Positions 18,648 to 29,179 of a stretch of DNA of 64,000 nucleotides are shown in pieces. A program made the position numbers and the translations under genes. The first letter of the stretch is position 1. Every line of letters begins with the position of its first letter. Source of the DNA: Bacteroidota bacterium (GTDB lineage Bacteria; Bacteroidota; Bacteroidia; AKYH767-A; OLB10); the NCBI GenBank assembly GCA_016722525.1, contig JADKJB010000009.1, positions 1 to 64,000 of the forward strand. The letters run 5' to 3'. The notes under the pieces were generated by a model. That model did no database searches. It worked only from the letters and a program-made list of their open reading frames with translations, and was not told the origin of the DNA.

Positions 18648-19968
18648 AAGAAATTTAACTAACTGGAATCATTATCCTATGATTGATTCTGAAGTTATTT
18701 CACCAACATCTGAATCAGAATGTATGGACGCTTTAAAGCTATACCCGGAATTGATCGCAAGGGGAATGGGGAGAAGCTACGGGGATGCATCATTAGGGAA
18801 GGTTGTGCTTGATTGTACTGCCATGAGCCGTATTTTGGAATTGGATATTCAGAAGAAAATAATAGTTGTTGAAGCTGGTGTATCCATTGATGAAATTTTA
18901 AAACAAATAGTTCCTTCCGGACTTTTTTTGCCTGTTGTTCCCGGTACCAAGTTTATTACAATTGGTGGTGCAATTGCCGCCGATATCCATGGCAAAAATC
19001 ATCACATTGACGGCACATTTACCCGGCATGTGGAGTGGATTGAAATCATCAATGAATCATTGCAACTGGTGCGTTGTTCCACGTCACAAAACAAAGATTT
19101 ATTTATAAAAACGTGCGGTGGAATGGGTATGAGCGGTGTAATTATTCGTGCTTGTTTAAAACTAGTGGCGATTGAAACTGCATATATTAAATGTATAAAG
19201 ATACCATTGTATAGTCTTTCGGAATTATTGAATTCATTTGAACGGTTTAAGGATTCAAAGTATAGTGTAGCCTGGCTCGATACGGCTTCCGGCAATGGAA
19301 AAAAACTCAATTCAGTCTTGATAGTAGGTGAGCATGAAAAGGCAGCTAATGTATTAATTAAAAATTTTGAATTGAAACTGCAGGTTCATAAATCCCCACT
19401 TATGAGAATTCCTAAATTGTTTCCGTCATTTTTATTAAATAAAATATCAATTAACATCTTTAACAGATTTTATTTTTTAATCAATGCGAAATCATCTGAT
19501 TCTAAGTTGTTGCATTATGATGATTATTTTTTCCCGCTCGATAAAATTAAGAGCTGGAATAGATTATATGGCAAAAAAGGATTTGTCCAGTATCAATGTC
19601 TGGTTCCGGCGAATTCAAGCGGTGAGCAAGCTTTAAAGGAAATTCTTCTGGCTTGTAGCACCAAGGGTATGTCATCGTTTTTAAGTGTTCTTAAATCCTT
19701 TGGTGAAGCGAACCCTTTAGCCCATATGAGTTTTCCAGCTCCCGGGTATACTTTAGCCATGGATTTGAAGATGAATAATGGGTTGTTGAATTTTTTGGAT
19801 GAATTAGATAAAATTGTAGAAAATTGTGGCGGTAAATTGTATCTTGCCAAGGATGCACGAATGGATCGTTCTTTTTTCCTGCGAAGCTATCCGAATCGCG
19901 TTGTTTCAAACCGATTCGTATCTTTACTTTCCAATCGCTTGGGACTAAATACATCTGACAAGAAATGA
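18640..19968 (+). CDS. dprE1: DprE1-like FAD-dependent decaprenylphosphoryl-ribose oxidase
   Basis: This is a 442-residue VAO-type flavoprotein, starting at MFRRNLTNWN, whose ATG overlaps the preceding stop. FAD-binding motifs are RGMGRSYGD (41-49) and GTKFITIGGAIAADIHGKNHH (residues 102-122), the latter strikingly like DprE1 of actinobacteria. The C-terminal substrate domain ends in KDARM...YPNRVVSNRFVSLLSNRLGL. The expected reaction is oxidation of the ribose 2'-OH of polyprenyl-phospho-ribose to the 2'-keto form, the first half of epimerisation to arabinose. It is followed by the reductase partner with a 4-base overlap. D-arabino-1,4-lactone oxidase-like enzymes are the alternative, but the neighbours favour DprE1. 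Confidence 0.88.
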   Translation: MFRRNLTNWNHYPMIDSEVISPTSESECMDALKLYPELIARGMGRSYGDASLGKVVLDCTAMSRILELDIQKKIIVVEAGVSIDEILKQIVPSGLFLPVVPGTKFITIGGAIAADIHGKNHHIDGTFTRHVEWIEIINESLQLVRCSTSQNKDLFIKTCGGMGMSGVIIRACLKLVAIETAYIKCIKIPLYSLSELLNSFERFKDSKYSVAWLDTASGNGKKLNSVLIVGEHEKAANVLIKNFELKLQVHKSPLMRIPKLFPSFLLNKISINIFNRFYFLINAKSSDSKLLHYDDYFFPLDKIKSWNRLYGKKGFVQYQCLVPANSSGEQALKEILLACSTKGMSSFLSVLKSFGEANPLAHMSFPAPGYTLAMDLKMNNGLLNFLDELDKIVENCGGKLYLAKDARMDRSFFLRSYPNRVVSNRFVSLLSNRLGLNTSDKK

Positions 19969-20702
19969 ACAAAACAGTTTTCATTGCAGGAGCTAGTTCA
20001 GGAATAGGAAAGTCACTGGCCGAATTGTATGCTTCCTCAGGAGCCAATCTGCAGATTGCTTCAAGAAATGTGGATGAATTAAATTCGATTGCAACAGAAT
20101 TAAAAAGTAAGTATAAAATTTCTGTCGAGGTCTACCGGATCGATGTATCAAACTATCAGTCCATTCAGGATTTATCAAAACAGCTTATTCAAGTTCCGGA
20201 TATTGTTATTTGTAGTATTGGTTACCTTGGAATCGATACCCGGGATTTTTTGAATGTCTCCGAGATCCACCAAATCTTTGCTACAAATGCAGAGGGAAGT
20301 ATTGGTCTGATCAATGTTTTTGCAGCCTTGTTTAAAAAATCAGGCAAGGGCATTATAGTAGGAATTTCCTCCATTGCCGGTGATAGAGGGAAGTCAAAAA
20401 ATTTATTTTATAGTTCTGCAAAAGCTGCATTTACAAGTTATCTTGATGGGCTTCGTAACGAGCTCTATCACCACAATGTGCATGTTATAACTGTTAAACC
20501 CGGGTATGTTGATACACCTATGACAAAAGGGCTGTCTTTACCTTCCAGTCTTATCATCAGTTCCGAAAGAGCAGCACTCCTGATTAAAAAGGCAATAGAT
20601 CACAAGAGAAATATTGTATATGTTCCTTCTAAATGGCGCTTTGTGATTTGGGTGATAAATTCGCTCCCGGAATATTTTTATAAGAAAATAAATTGGAAGT
20701 AA
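19965..20702 (+). CDS. dprE2: DprE2-like short-chain reductase (2'-keto-ribose to arabinose)
   Basis: This 245-residue SDR protein has the cofactor motif G9-ASSGIG and the catalytic triad Ser135/136, Tyr149 and Lys153 (YSSAKAAF). It ends in a hydrophobic, basic tail (FVIWVINSLPEYFYKKINWK) that could associate with the membrane. In the DprE1/DprE2 pair this enzyme reduces the 2'-keto intermediate with NAD(P)H, giving polyprenyl-phospho-D-arabinofuranose. Its ATG overlaps the oxidase stop by 4 bases (ATGA) and its own stop abuts the HAD gene. The family call is firm; the substrate is inferred from context. Confidence 0.88.
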   Translation: MNKTVFIAGASSGIGKSLAELYASSGANLQIASRNVDELNSIATELKSKYKISVEVYRIDVSNYQSIQDLSKQLIQVPDIVICSIGYLGIDTRDFLNVSEIHQIFATNAEGSIGLINVFAALFKKSGKGIIVGISSIAGDRGKSKNLFYSSAKAAFTSYLDGLRNELYHHNVHVITVKPGYVDTPMTKGLSLPSSLIISSERAALLIKKAIDHKRNIVYVPSKWRFVIWVINSLPEYFYKKINWK

Positions 20703-21311
20703 ATGAATGGTAATGTGATTGTTTATGACCTTGATGGTACTATTTCGAAAGGAGATACCATGGTTGCATTTACACAATTCACTCATGGTAAAATTCGTTC
20801 TACTTTGATTTATGCATTGGTATCTCCTCTAATATTACTAGCATATTCATCCTTGATAAGCCGGCATTATGTAAAGGAGATGGTGTTGAAGTTGCATTAT
20901 AGAGGGTTTCATAAGGAGGACCTTCTGGTGCTTGGAAAACGTTTTTCGGAAGATTTTTTGCCTTCCTTGTTTTACGAATCTATTTATAGCGGAATAAAAT
21001 CACAAATTCGTGATAGAAATATAATCGTAATACTTACTGCTTCGTGTGATGTTTGGGTTGAACCATGGTGCAGGAAGAATCAAATCGAATTTTTAGGCAG
21101 CCGTATGGAATTTGTTGATGGAATTTGTACAGGAAAACTTTCGGTGAAAATTGCAGAGGTGAGGAAAAATATCAAGTTTTAAAGGATTATCTTTCGAGGA
21201 CAGGTTATAAAATGAAAATGAGCCTATGGAAATGAAAAATCCGACTTGCCATTTATGAAATTAGCTGAAAAAATTTTTGTTCATTATGGTAATTTAAAAC
21301 CAATCCAATGA
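20703..21311 (+). pseudogene. HAD-IB phosphatase, frameshifted (probable polyprenyl-phosphoribose phosphatase)
   Basis: The DxDGT motif (YDLDGTIS, nucleophile Asp9 and acid Asp11) and the TASCDVWVEPW block define a subfamily IB HAD phosphatase. The frame breaks near 21150 and 21215. The other frames supply the missing end, AYGNEKSDLPFMKLAEKIFV (motif IV, metal-binding Asp) and HYGNLKPIQ, with the stop at 21309-21311. I infer that it removes the 5-phosphate from polyprenyl-phosphoribose phosphate, the step between UbiA and DprE1. HAD-UbiA fusions known in other bacteria make this plausible. The stop overlaps the next start (ATGA). The breaks may be sequencing errors. Confidence 0.75.
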
Positions 21312-22805
21312 AAGTCTTAAAGAAAATTGGCATTTTCTTTTTTTTTCTGGCGATTATCATCTATATGCCGTGACTGATTTTCCTGAATTGCTTTTTATGA
21401 GGCCGATGGGGGAGCATGCCTGGGCTCAAATAGATCGCGCATCAATTGCTCTGCTTTACTATCAGAATGATGTCAGTTTTTTTCAACCACAAACCCACAA
21501 TATTGCACTTAATTCCTCAGGAATTGCAATTGGTGAATTCCCTTTGCAAACATTTTTCGTTTCGCAACTTTACCATATTTTTGGTTTTCATGAGTATCTT
21601 TTTAGAAGTACAGTATTGGTTTCAAGTATAATTGGGTTTGTGGTGGCTTTTGTCATCAGCAATAAATTTATTAAAAATAAATTACTATCGTTAACTGTTT
21701 CTTTGGGATGGCTACTTTCTCCGAACCTTATTTATTACAGCACCGGTTTTTTACCCGATACATTTGCATTGACACTGTTTTTATCAGGATTATATTTCTT
21801 ATTGAAAACGTTTCCTGAAATAACTGTTAAGAATTTGTGGTGGTTTGTTTTTTTCTCATCATTTAGTTTACTGGAGAAATCTTCAGTACTTTTCATTTAT
21901 TTACCTGTTTGTCTTGCGATTTGTTTGCATTTGAAAGAACAAAAAACTTCACTCAAATCAATAGTATCTAAATGTTCAGTTTTGATCATTCCTGTTTTTG
22001 TCATAATAAGCTGGATTTTTTATGCATCATACATGCAAAAGGAGTTTCATTCAAATGTGTTTCTATTAAAACCGAAATTTCCGCATTCGTTTGAGGATTT
22101 TGTTCTAATTCTCAAGCAGTTCTCAGGTAAATTGTTTGATTTTTATCCGGTATTTATATTTATTCTATTATTTTTTTCGCTAATCTATTTAGCCTTAAAT
22201 TTGAAAAAAATTCCGGTTTTTTTTAGTACTATTATTTTGGGTTCGATATTGGGTTGGGTAGTTTTTTTTGTTACCCTGTCACGTCAGGCCTGGTTCCATG
22301 GGTATTATCATATCCCGTTTCAATTTATAGTCTTTATGATTTTTTTCACAACAGTTTATTTTTATGAAAGTGGTGTAATCCAAGAGCGTTTTAGGAAATT
22401 TCACACATTAATTTTAATTTTATCTTTTTACTTCGGTATTTCAGCAATCAACAACTATTTTGCAAAACGCGCCTACCATTATGATCTGATAAATAGGAAT
22501 TGGATGGATGTTGGTTTGATCCTGGATAAATTAGATGTGCATAAAAATTCAAAAATAGTTACCTGTAATGATAACAGTTATAATATTTCATTATATCTCA
22601 TGAATCGCAGAGGTTGGAACATTACTGAACAGTCCTGGGATTATTTTATAGAAGAGGCATTTAGCGATTGCGATTTTTGGTGTTGACTGATGAAACGATC
22701 TTGTCCAGGACTATTGTAAGGAAATATATTGGACCGTTGTTAGGAAAACACGGTTCACTTTCTATTTATAAAATCAATCATGCCGGTGACTTGATAAAAA
22801 ATTGA
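21308..22805 (+). pseudogene. GT-C membrane glycosyltransferase, frameshifted
   Basis: This is an integral-membrane protein of about 498 residues. The N-terminal signal-anchor (MKVLKKIGIFFFFLAIIIYM) is separated from the main frame by a shift near 21370. The first loop (MRPMGEHAWAQIDRASIALL) carries the acidic and aromatic residues typical of PMT/ArnT-type GT-C enzymes, followed by about ten transmembrane segments. The C-terminus (TDETILSRTIVRKYIGPLLG) continues in another frame after about 22680 to a stop at 22805. Such enzymes use polyprenyl-phospho-sugars on the periplasmic side. Its place in this operon suggests it is the arabinofuranosyltransferase consuming the product. The acceptor is unknown. 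Confidence 0.7.
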
Positions 22806-23091
22806 GGAATTCAATTTGAAATTAGTTTTCCTGTTTTGATTTTTGGTGCTTCTCAAGTATAGTTTTTTTGTTACAGTTAAACCTCTTTCAACACAATTTA
22901 TTATGATCAAATAGGGGTGAAACGGAAGTTGGTACAGTTATTCATTACATCCTGTTTTATTTCCCATATTATAATTGTTTTGTAAAATTTTTAGAAATTT
23001 TGTTTCTCTTTGATGAATTCATTATCTTTCAGCCTTAGTTCCTGATAATCAACATCTCGTAACATTCACTTAACCTAAATTCATCAGCGTC

Positions 23092-25375
23092 ATGAATAGA
23101 ATTGTATCGTTTCTCCTGGTTTGCTTGTTCATTCCAACATTGCTTGCTGCCGGTCAATGGGTAGGTATTACTAGCAACAATCCAACAGCAGTGACTGTTG
23201 CTTTGGTCTCAACGAGCGCTAATGAAACCGTGTTGAGTATGAACCTTCAGGGCTACTACCAGAAGGTCGTAGAAACACCTCGCGGTGATGCGGCTACAAT
23301 TTCTGCTCCTGAAACATCTTACCTTCTTCAGGCAGGTGCCCCAGAGATTTCAAAATTTGCAACAAGCATCATTATTCCTGATTTTGCAAAAATGAAAGTT
23401 GATATCAATAATTCAACGTTTATCGATTATACCAATGTTGAGATTGCGCCATCAAAAGGAAGTATACTACGAACCGTCGATCCTTCCGCAGTACCTTTTA
23501 TCTACGGAGACCAGTACAATCAGGATACTTTTTTTCCGGGAACACTTGCTAAGCTTCAGGATCCTTTCATAGTTCGTGATTTCCGTGGGCAGACTGTTTG
23601 GATTTATCCTTTTCAGTACAATCCGGTCAGTAAGGTTTTACGTGTATATACCAACATTCAACTTACTATATCTGTTGAAAATCAAAATGGACAGAATGTT
23701 TTTAATCGTGTTCAACCACTTACTGCAGTAGATAGAGAATTCTCATACATCTATAGTTCGCTTTTCAAAAACGCTCCTTCAGTATTGAACTATACCCCAT
23801 TAACAGAAGAAGGAACCATGCTTATTATTTCAAAAGATATCTATATAAGCTCTTTGGATGGTTTTGTTGAATGGAAAGCCAAGAGAGGGGTGCTATGTGA
23901 GATAGTTGATGTGGCCACAATTGGGAATACTTCAACCGCTATCAAAAATTTCATTACCACTTATTATGCTTCGAATAATTTAAAGTATGTATTACTTGTG
24001 GGGGGATATACAAGATATTGCCTCTCCTATATTATCGGGTGGAACCAGTGATCCGAGTTATGGGTATATTTCGGGAAATGATTCCTATGCGGAAGTGATT
24101 GTAGGACGATTCTCCTCAGAATCTCTTGCAGATGTTAGCACCCAGGTTCAACGCAGTATCGATTACGAAGCAAATCCAACTCCCGGAGGAACATGGTACA
24201 CAAAAGCTGTCGGTATTGCTTCCGATCAAGGCCCCGGTGATGACGGCGAAATGGATTTTGAACACATGCGAAATATTCGTACCGGCTTTATGAACTATGG
24301 CTACACTTTCGTGGATGAAATGTATGACGGTTCACAAGGCGGACTAGATGCCAATGGAGATCCAATCCCTGGTAACATAATTAATGCGATCAACGATGGC
24401 CGGGGAGTAATAAATTATACGGGTCACGGTTCACAAAGTGGCTGTGGTACCAGTGGATTTAGTTCGGCAGATATTCCTTTACTTACCAATTCAGGTATGT
24501 TGCCTTTCTGGGGGGCGGTTGCGTGTGTTAATGGTGAATTTGCCAGTGGAACATGTTTCGCCGAAGAGTTATTAAGGGCGCGAAATAATTCAGGTCAACC
24601 TACAGGAATGGTTGCTACACTCATGTCTTCTGTAAATCAATATTGGAATGAACCCATGGATGGTCAGGATGAATTTGATTCTTTACTCACTGCAAGTTTC
24701 GCCAACAACTTAAAGTATACTTTTGGTGGAATTAGTGTGAACGGTTGTATGCATATGAACACAAATTATGGAACTTCCGGTAATGAGATGACAGACACAT
24801 GGCATTGTTTCGGCGATCCCTCTTTTGTTGTTAGAAATTCTGTGCCACTTAGTCTTGCAGCTGTTCATGATACTATTGAACCTCTTGGCACTTCTCAATT
24901 ACTCGTTAATTGTACTCTTAATGATGCAGTAGTGACCATCACAAAAGGAGCTGCAATTTTAGGTACAGGAATTGTTCAAAATAATTCTGTGATGTTGAAT
25001 TTTTTACCTGTAATGCAAATAGATACATTCGATATAACTGCAACAGGTTTTAATTGTATTCCTTATTTCGGTAAGTTATATATTGTGGATCCAACTTCGA
25101 TAAATGAAAATACTGCTAATCAGATTCAACTTGCTCTTTCACCTATTCCTGTTACTGATATTGCAACTTTGAGTTTCAATCTTTATAAATCAGCAGAGGT
25201 GAGTATTTATGTTAGTGATGTTACCGGTAAAGTTGTGGATAGAGTAGTAGATAAAACTTTCTTCAGTAAAGGATCACAACGAGTTGAAATCTCGACTCAA
25301 AATTATGCTCGTGGCACTTATTTTATTCATCTTTTGAATCAGGGAAAAGAACACTCTGTTAAGTTGATAAAATAA
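23092..25375 (+). pseudogene. Gingipain-like C25 cysteine peptidase, T9SS-exported (one frameshift)
   Basis: The protein is about 760 residues. It has a signal peptide (MNRIVSFLLVCLFIPTLLAA), an N-terminal prodomain (YYQKVVETPRGDAATISAPE, WIYPFQYNPVSKVLRVYTNI) and the C25 catalytic domain. The latter has NYTGHGSQ (catalytic His, codon near 24425) and GAVACVNGEFA (catalytic Cys, near 24524), then CFGDPSFVVR. The C-terminus is a T9SS sorting domain (ARGTYFIHLLNQGKEHSVKL). A run of six G at 23999-24004 carries one extra base; with five G the frame reads LLVGDIQDIASP without a break. It is probably a surface or secreted protease; the target is unknown. Confidence 0.85.
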
Positions 25376-25386
25376 AATAGGAAAAC

Positions 25387-25415
25387 TTAATTTAAAATCT
25401 ATGATTTTAAATTAA
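25387..25415. terminator. Bidirectional terminator hairpin
   Basis: A perfect 13-bp inverted repeat (25387-25399 and 25403-25415) with a TAT loop lies between the convergent peptidase and DUF218 genes. The A/T-rich flanks suit termination in both directions. Confidence 0.7.
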
Positions 25416-25425
25416 AATAGTAGAT

Positions 25426-26096
25426 CTAATTTACCGGAGTTTCCAATTTGAGACCCATGGTTCCTCTCATTCGTTCAAAAAAATTCTCGCGATCTGGCAG
25501 CGAAACAAAATTTTCTACAAAAGCACTTCGTATATCAATAACTGGATCAATCATCATAGGTTCCATCTTTCGTAATGTATCAAATACTATAGGAAGCAAC
25601 TTCACATCTTCACTTACGTTAGACCGGCTAAATCTTTTGAGCATCCGTGTTTGAAAGGGATCTGATGCTAATGCAATTGTTTCAAAGCCTAATTTTCGGG
25701 CTTTTATATAGGAGTAAAAAATATTTTCGGTACTGTGTTCAGCCTTTGATTCGGTAAAAATGTGTTTTCTTGGAATCCCGATGGCTTCAGCATAGAGAGC
25801 CATTATCTCAGCTTCCACATAGGGTGAATACACTGCGCTTCCCGAAAACATAATGTTCTTGGCTATTCCCTGGTCGTACAAGTACTTTGCCCAGTATATT
25901 CTGGCTTTCATAACACGACTCCATTTACCATTTTCCAATGGAACACCCGGAACAACTACCATGTCGTAGCTTTCATTTATGGAGTTGTTCAATAAACTTT
26001 AGTCGATTTGGAAGAGAAAGAACATGCTGATAACAAGGAAAGTAAAAGAAGTCCTGCCGGCAAGATCAGCGTTTTATATACAAATAATTTTTTCAT
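25426..26096 (-). pseudogene. DUF218 (SanA/YdcF/ElyC-like) lipoprotein, one frameshift
   Basis: The conserved part is a DUF218 domain: VVVPGVPLENGKWSRVMKAR, AKNIMFSGSAVYSPYVEAEI, IFTESKAEHSTENIFYSYIK and IALASDPFQTRML. The longest frame lacks a signal sequence. Upstream in another frame, from ATG at 26096, lies MKKLFVYKTLILPAGLLLLS with a lipobox LLSAC. A one-base indel near 25995 joins the two, so the native protein is probably a lipoprotein. DUF218 proteins (SanA, ElyC) are linked to envelope integrity and lipid-carrier recycling; the exact reaction is unsettled. It is convergent with the C25 peptidase. Confidence 0.7.
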
Positions 26097-26530
26097 GGCA
26101 TTCAATTGGAATTTAAGAAGTAATTTAATTCAGTACTACTTTTGGACTGCAGAAAGTTGTGTTTATAACTCATTTGCAACCCTTATTAGTATTTAACTGG
26201 TTTTAGTTAATTGCTGCTAACAACATATTATCTGAGTTATAAGTTTAAATTATAAGTTAATTTGAAGACTATTTTAAACAAATAGTACTACTTGATTTTC
26301 TTAAATAATTGAAAATGAGTTTAATGTATTTATTTGATCCACATGCTGTGAAATGTATTGTTTTTGCTCAATTTAGGATTTCTTCTTTATTTTGAGAGTC
26401 GCAAAAGTGGGCCTGGAGGTTATTGAGTTGAGGAATTATTAAAGTGCTATAGAAAATAGGGCAGTTGTTTTTGTTAATAATCAGTTTTCGATAGATCAAG
26501 GTTTGGATCACTGATTGGCAATTTATATAA
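26097..26530. other. Intergenic region, nothing recognised
   Basis: This AT-rich spacer lies between a minus-strand lipoprotein and a plus-strand acyltransferase, so it should hold divergent promoters. I find no clear promoter, RNA or coding frame in it. Confidence 0.4.
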
Positions 26531-27614
26531 ATGAAATACATTGAGGATTTGATACATTAAGGGCTTTTGCAGTTATTTTTGTGATCGTGGAGCATTGGTG
26601 GCTTCCGATCGATTTCGACCAGCATAAAACGCTTGTTTTCTGGATTAAAGGACTTGTTCTTTATGGTGGGTTTGGCGTTGATTTGTTTTTTGTCTTAAGT
26701 GGTTACCTGATCACTAACATACTTATTGACGCGGTCTGGAAACATCCTGAACAAAAGTGGCGCATCATGAAGAACTTTATAGTAAGACGCTCACTTAGAA
26801 TTTTCCCGGTTTATTAAGCTACCATAGTAATTTTATTGTTAATTGATTATCCCGGTATCAAGGAGCATCTCGGTTGGTTTCTAACTTATACCAGTAATAT
26901 TTTATCTTACTCTACCCAATCTTTTAATAAATTTTCTCACACTTGGTCACTATCCGTTGAAGAGCAGTTTTATCTCATCTGGCCCTGGTTTATCGTTTTT
27001 GTAAATCGAAATTTTTAAAATTTGTTTTCTTCGGTGCAATATTAATTGGTATCGGCACCGCAATTTATACAATGGTGGTACTAAATAACTGGACAGGATT
27101 CATGCTTATGCCAACCTGTATGCTAGCTTTTAGAATTGGTGGGTTGTTTGCTTATGTAAAAGGTAAGCCAGTCGAAAATAAATTTAATATTTACATCAAA
27201 CAGTTGTTTCCTGCAGCTTTACTCGCTCATTTCTTTTTTACCTTTTCAGAGGATCGTGGCTCCCCTTATTCCTTTTTGTTTTTATCCGTTAATAGTATTA
27301 TTTCAATTTGGTTAATTACTCATGTTGTGAATAATAAGTCTGAATGGAGGAGAAAATACCTGCTGGAGAATAGCGCTCTCAATAAAATCGGTCAAGTAAG
27401 TTATGGTATATATTTATTTCATTTTGTATTGACTCCGATTTATGACAGTGTAGTTATTAAGTATTTCACCTACGAGGATCCAATGGGCATCTATGTACTC
27501 GACTGGAAATACAATTATATTTTGAGACTGATTATTTTACTTTTGATAGCTTTTGGAAGTTATAACTTCTTTGAAAAGCCGGTGATGAATTTAAAGAAAC
27601 ATTTTCAATATTAG
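26531..27614 (+). pseudogene. Acyltransferase-3 (OafA/YrhL-like) membrane protein, broken
   Basis: About 360 residues of an acyltransferase-3 protein are present. DTLRAFAVIFVIVEHWW carries the conserved His, and FGVDLFFVLSGYLI and FSHTWSLSVEEQFYLIWPWF are the family hallmarks. The C-terminal helices end in FGSYNFFEKPVMNLKKHF. The start ATG (26531) is joined by a frameshift near 26550. An in-frame TAA at 26815-26817 stands where Tyr is expected, and a further shift lies near 27015. These enzymes O-acetylate surface polysaccharides. Three lesions, one of them a substitution, make true decay more credible here than in neighbouring genes. Confidence 0.75.
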
Positions 27615-27691
27615 TATCTGTTATTTTTGCATCAATATCTTCTCATAATTATTTAGAGGCTTTGTATCAAAACGGTTTAAATTTGCTTTAA

Positions 27692-27708
27692 TTAACACCA
27701 AATTAACT
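27692..27708. promoter_or_regulatory. PHO-box-like repeat upstream of orphan winged-helix gene
   Basis: TTAACA, N5, TTAACT: two hexamers spaced 11 bp, 39 bases before the GTG start at 27747. The pattern matches the arrays upstream of pstS and phoB. Confidence 0.45.
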
Positions 27709-27746
27709 TATACATTACCATGGCTTAATGCAGCAATTCTATTTTT

Positions 27747-28157
27747 GTGATTGAAATAAATCGAATTGTGGCTGGTAGAATTTACATTTTAGAAGAAAAT
27801 CAGGATATAAATCAATATCAACAATTACCTGAAACGAGTAATAATGGTCGACTTGATTCTACTGAAGAATCAAAATTGATCAGCGATAATTTGATCATTG
27901 ATAAAGCTGCATATACTGTTTATACTAAAGGCAGCAAAGTGTCATTCCCTAAAAAGGAATTTGAATTATTGCTCCTGCTTGCTTCCAATCCACGCAAAGT
28001 TTTTAAGCGTGAGGAAATTTTGAAGGAAATTTGGGGTAGTAATTTTAAACAAAAGGATTCCCGATCATTGGATGTCCACATTCGGATGTTGCGTAAAAAA
28101 CTTTTCGACAACTTCATAACTACTATTCGTGGTGTTGGTTATAAGTTGGAAAAATAA
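27747..28157 (+). CDS. Orphan PhoB/OmpR-type winged-helix protein without receiver domain
   Basis: This 136-residue protein starts with GTG. Residues from about 60 onwards form a complete Trans_reg_C winged helix (FPKKEFELLLLLASNPRKVF, REEILKEIWG, SLDVHIRMLRKKL, IRGVGYKLEK). It is closely similar to the DNA-binding domain of PhoB at 35930. The N-terminus is a short acidic segment; RIYILEENQDI faintly recalls the start of a receiver domain, but no phospho-acceptor region is present and only 132 bases separate it from the previous gene. It converges on pstA and has a PHO-box-like repeat upstream. It may be a phosphorylation-independent regulator or competitor at Pho sites. Confidence 0.7.
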   Translation: MIEINRIVAGRIYILEENQDINQYQQLPETSNNGRLDSTEESKLISDNLIIDKAAYTVYTKGSKVSFPKKEFELLLLLASNPRKVFKREEILKEIWGSNFKQKDSRSLDVHIRMLRKKLFDNFITTIRGVGYKLEK

Positions 28158-28207
28158 TGGTATTTCTTTAGTGCTTACTTTAGGCATAAGCAGCATAAAA
28201 TACCATT
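28156..28207. terminator. Hairpin between winged-helix gene and pstA
   Basis: AATGGTATTT (28156-28165) pairs perfectly with AAATACCATT (28198-28207), with an inner GCTTA/TAAGC pair. A second inverted repeat, GCTGTTTT-TT-AAAACAGC, lies at 28257-28274. Both sit between convergent genes and probably act as terminators. Confidence 0.6.
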
Positions 28208-28321
28208 TCCAGTTTTTGTAAGATTTAATTTTGGTAAACAGCAAAACTTTAGCAGTGCTGTTTTTTAAAACAGCGCCTTTATAGTGCCTTTGGATGAGAT
28301 GTTAAACTGCCCTTTTTTAAT

Positions 28322-29179
28322 TCAATACTTAACAGATCGTTTGATTCTCAGATAAACTGCAAACGCATTTAAAAGAAATGTGATACCCAAAAGTATAATA
28401 ATTCCTGCTGAAGCGTTCACCAAAAATGCTTCTTGTGGTCTTGACACCCAGTTAAAAATTTGAATAGGAAGTACCGTAAATTCTGAATTAGGGGTGGTAG
28501 GAACAAAAGGAACATAAGCTAATGCACCAACTACTATTAAGGGTGCGGCTTCACCTATGGCTCTCGATAATGCAATAATAATTCCGGTAATAATACCACT
28601 ACTTGCCGAGGGAACAACGGAACTTTTAACTGTTTGCCACTTAGAGGCTCCCAATGCATAAGATGCCTCCCTCAGGGAGTTAGGGACTGCTTTAATTGCT
28701 TCTCTGGTGGCTACAATAATGATTGGAAGAATTAATAGTGCAAGGGTAAAACTTCCAGCCAGAATGCTTCCCCCCATGCCCAAAATACGACCAAAAATTT
28801 CAAGACCCAATAAACCATATATAATCGAAGGTACCCCCGCAAGATTGGTAATGTTAACTTCAATTATTTTACCAATTCTTGATTTGCGTGAAAATTCTTC
28901 AAGGTAAATAGCTGCTCCAATGCCTATAGGAATTGCAACCATTGCAGTTATAACAATTATCCACAGAGTTCCTGCCAAGGCCGATAAAATACCGGCTTTG
29001 TGTGGGTTTCGCGAAGGGAAACTGGAAATGAAATCCCAACTGATACGACCGATTCCTTCATTCAAAATGCTTGAAATGAAAATGGCCAGCATAATCAATC
29101 CGAAAAATGTACTGAATATACCAAGGTATTTGAAACCCTGATCCTGTAGCCTTGATATACGAATGTGCCTTTTAGACAT
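28322..29179 (-). CDS. pstA: Phosphate ABC transporter permease PstA
   Basis: This 285-residue permease has six predicted membrane segments and the binding-protein-dependent transport signature (REASYALGASKWQTVKSSVV, the EAA loop contacting the ATPase). Glycine-rich and proline-rich motifs (ITNLAGVPSIIYGLLGLEIF, ALSRAIGEAAPLIVVGALAY) are typical of PstA. It forms the inner-membrane channel with PstC for high-affinity phosphate import. It overlaps the end of pstC by 8 bases, showing coupled expression. No pstB or phoU follows; the next gene is convergent. The length is normal and the frame intact. Confidence 0.93.
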   Translation of the reverse strand: MSKRHIRISRLQDQGFKYLGIFSTFFGLIMLAIFISSILNEGIGRISWDFISSFPSRNPHKAGILSALAGTLWIIVITAMVAIPIGIGAAIYLEEFSRKSRIGKIIEVNITNLAGVPSIIYGLLGLEIFGRILGMGGSILAGSFTLALLILPIIIVATREAIKAVPNSLREASYALGASKWQTVKSSVVPSASSGIITGIIIALSRAIGEAAPLIVVGALAYVPFVPTTPNSEFTVLPIQIFNWVSRPQEAFLVNASAGIIILLGITFLLNAFAVYLRIKRSVKY

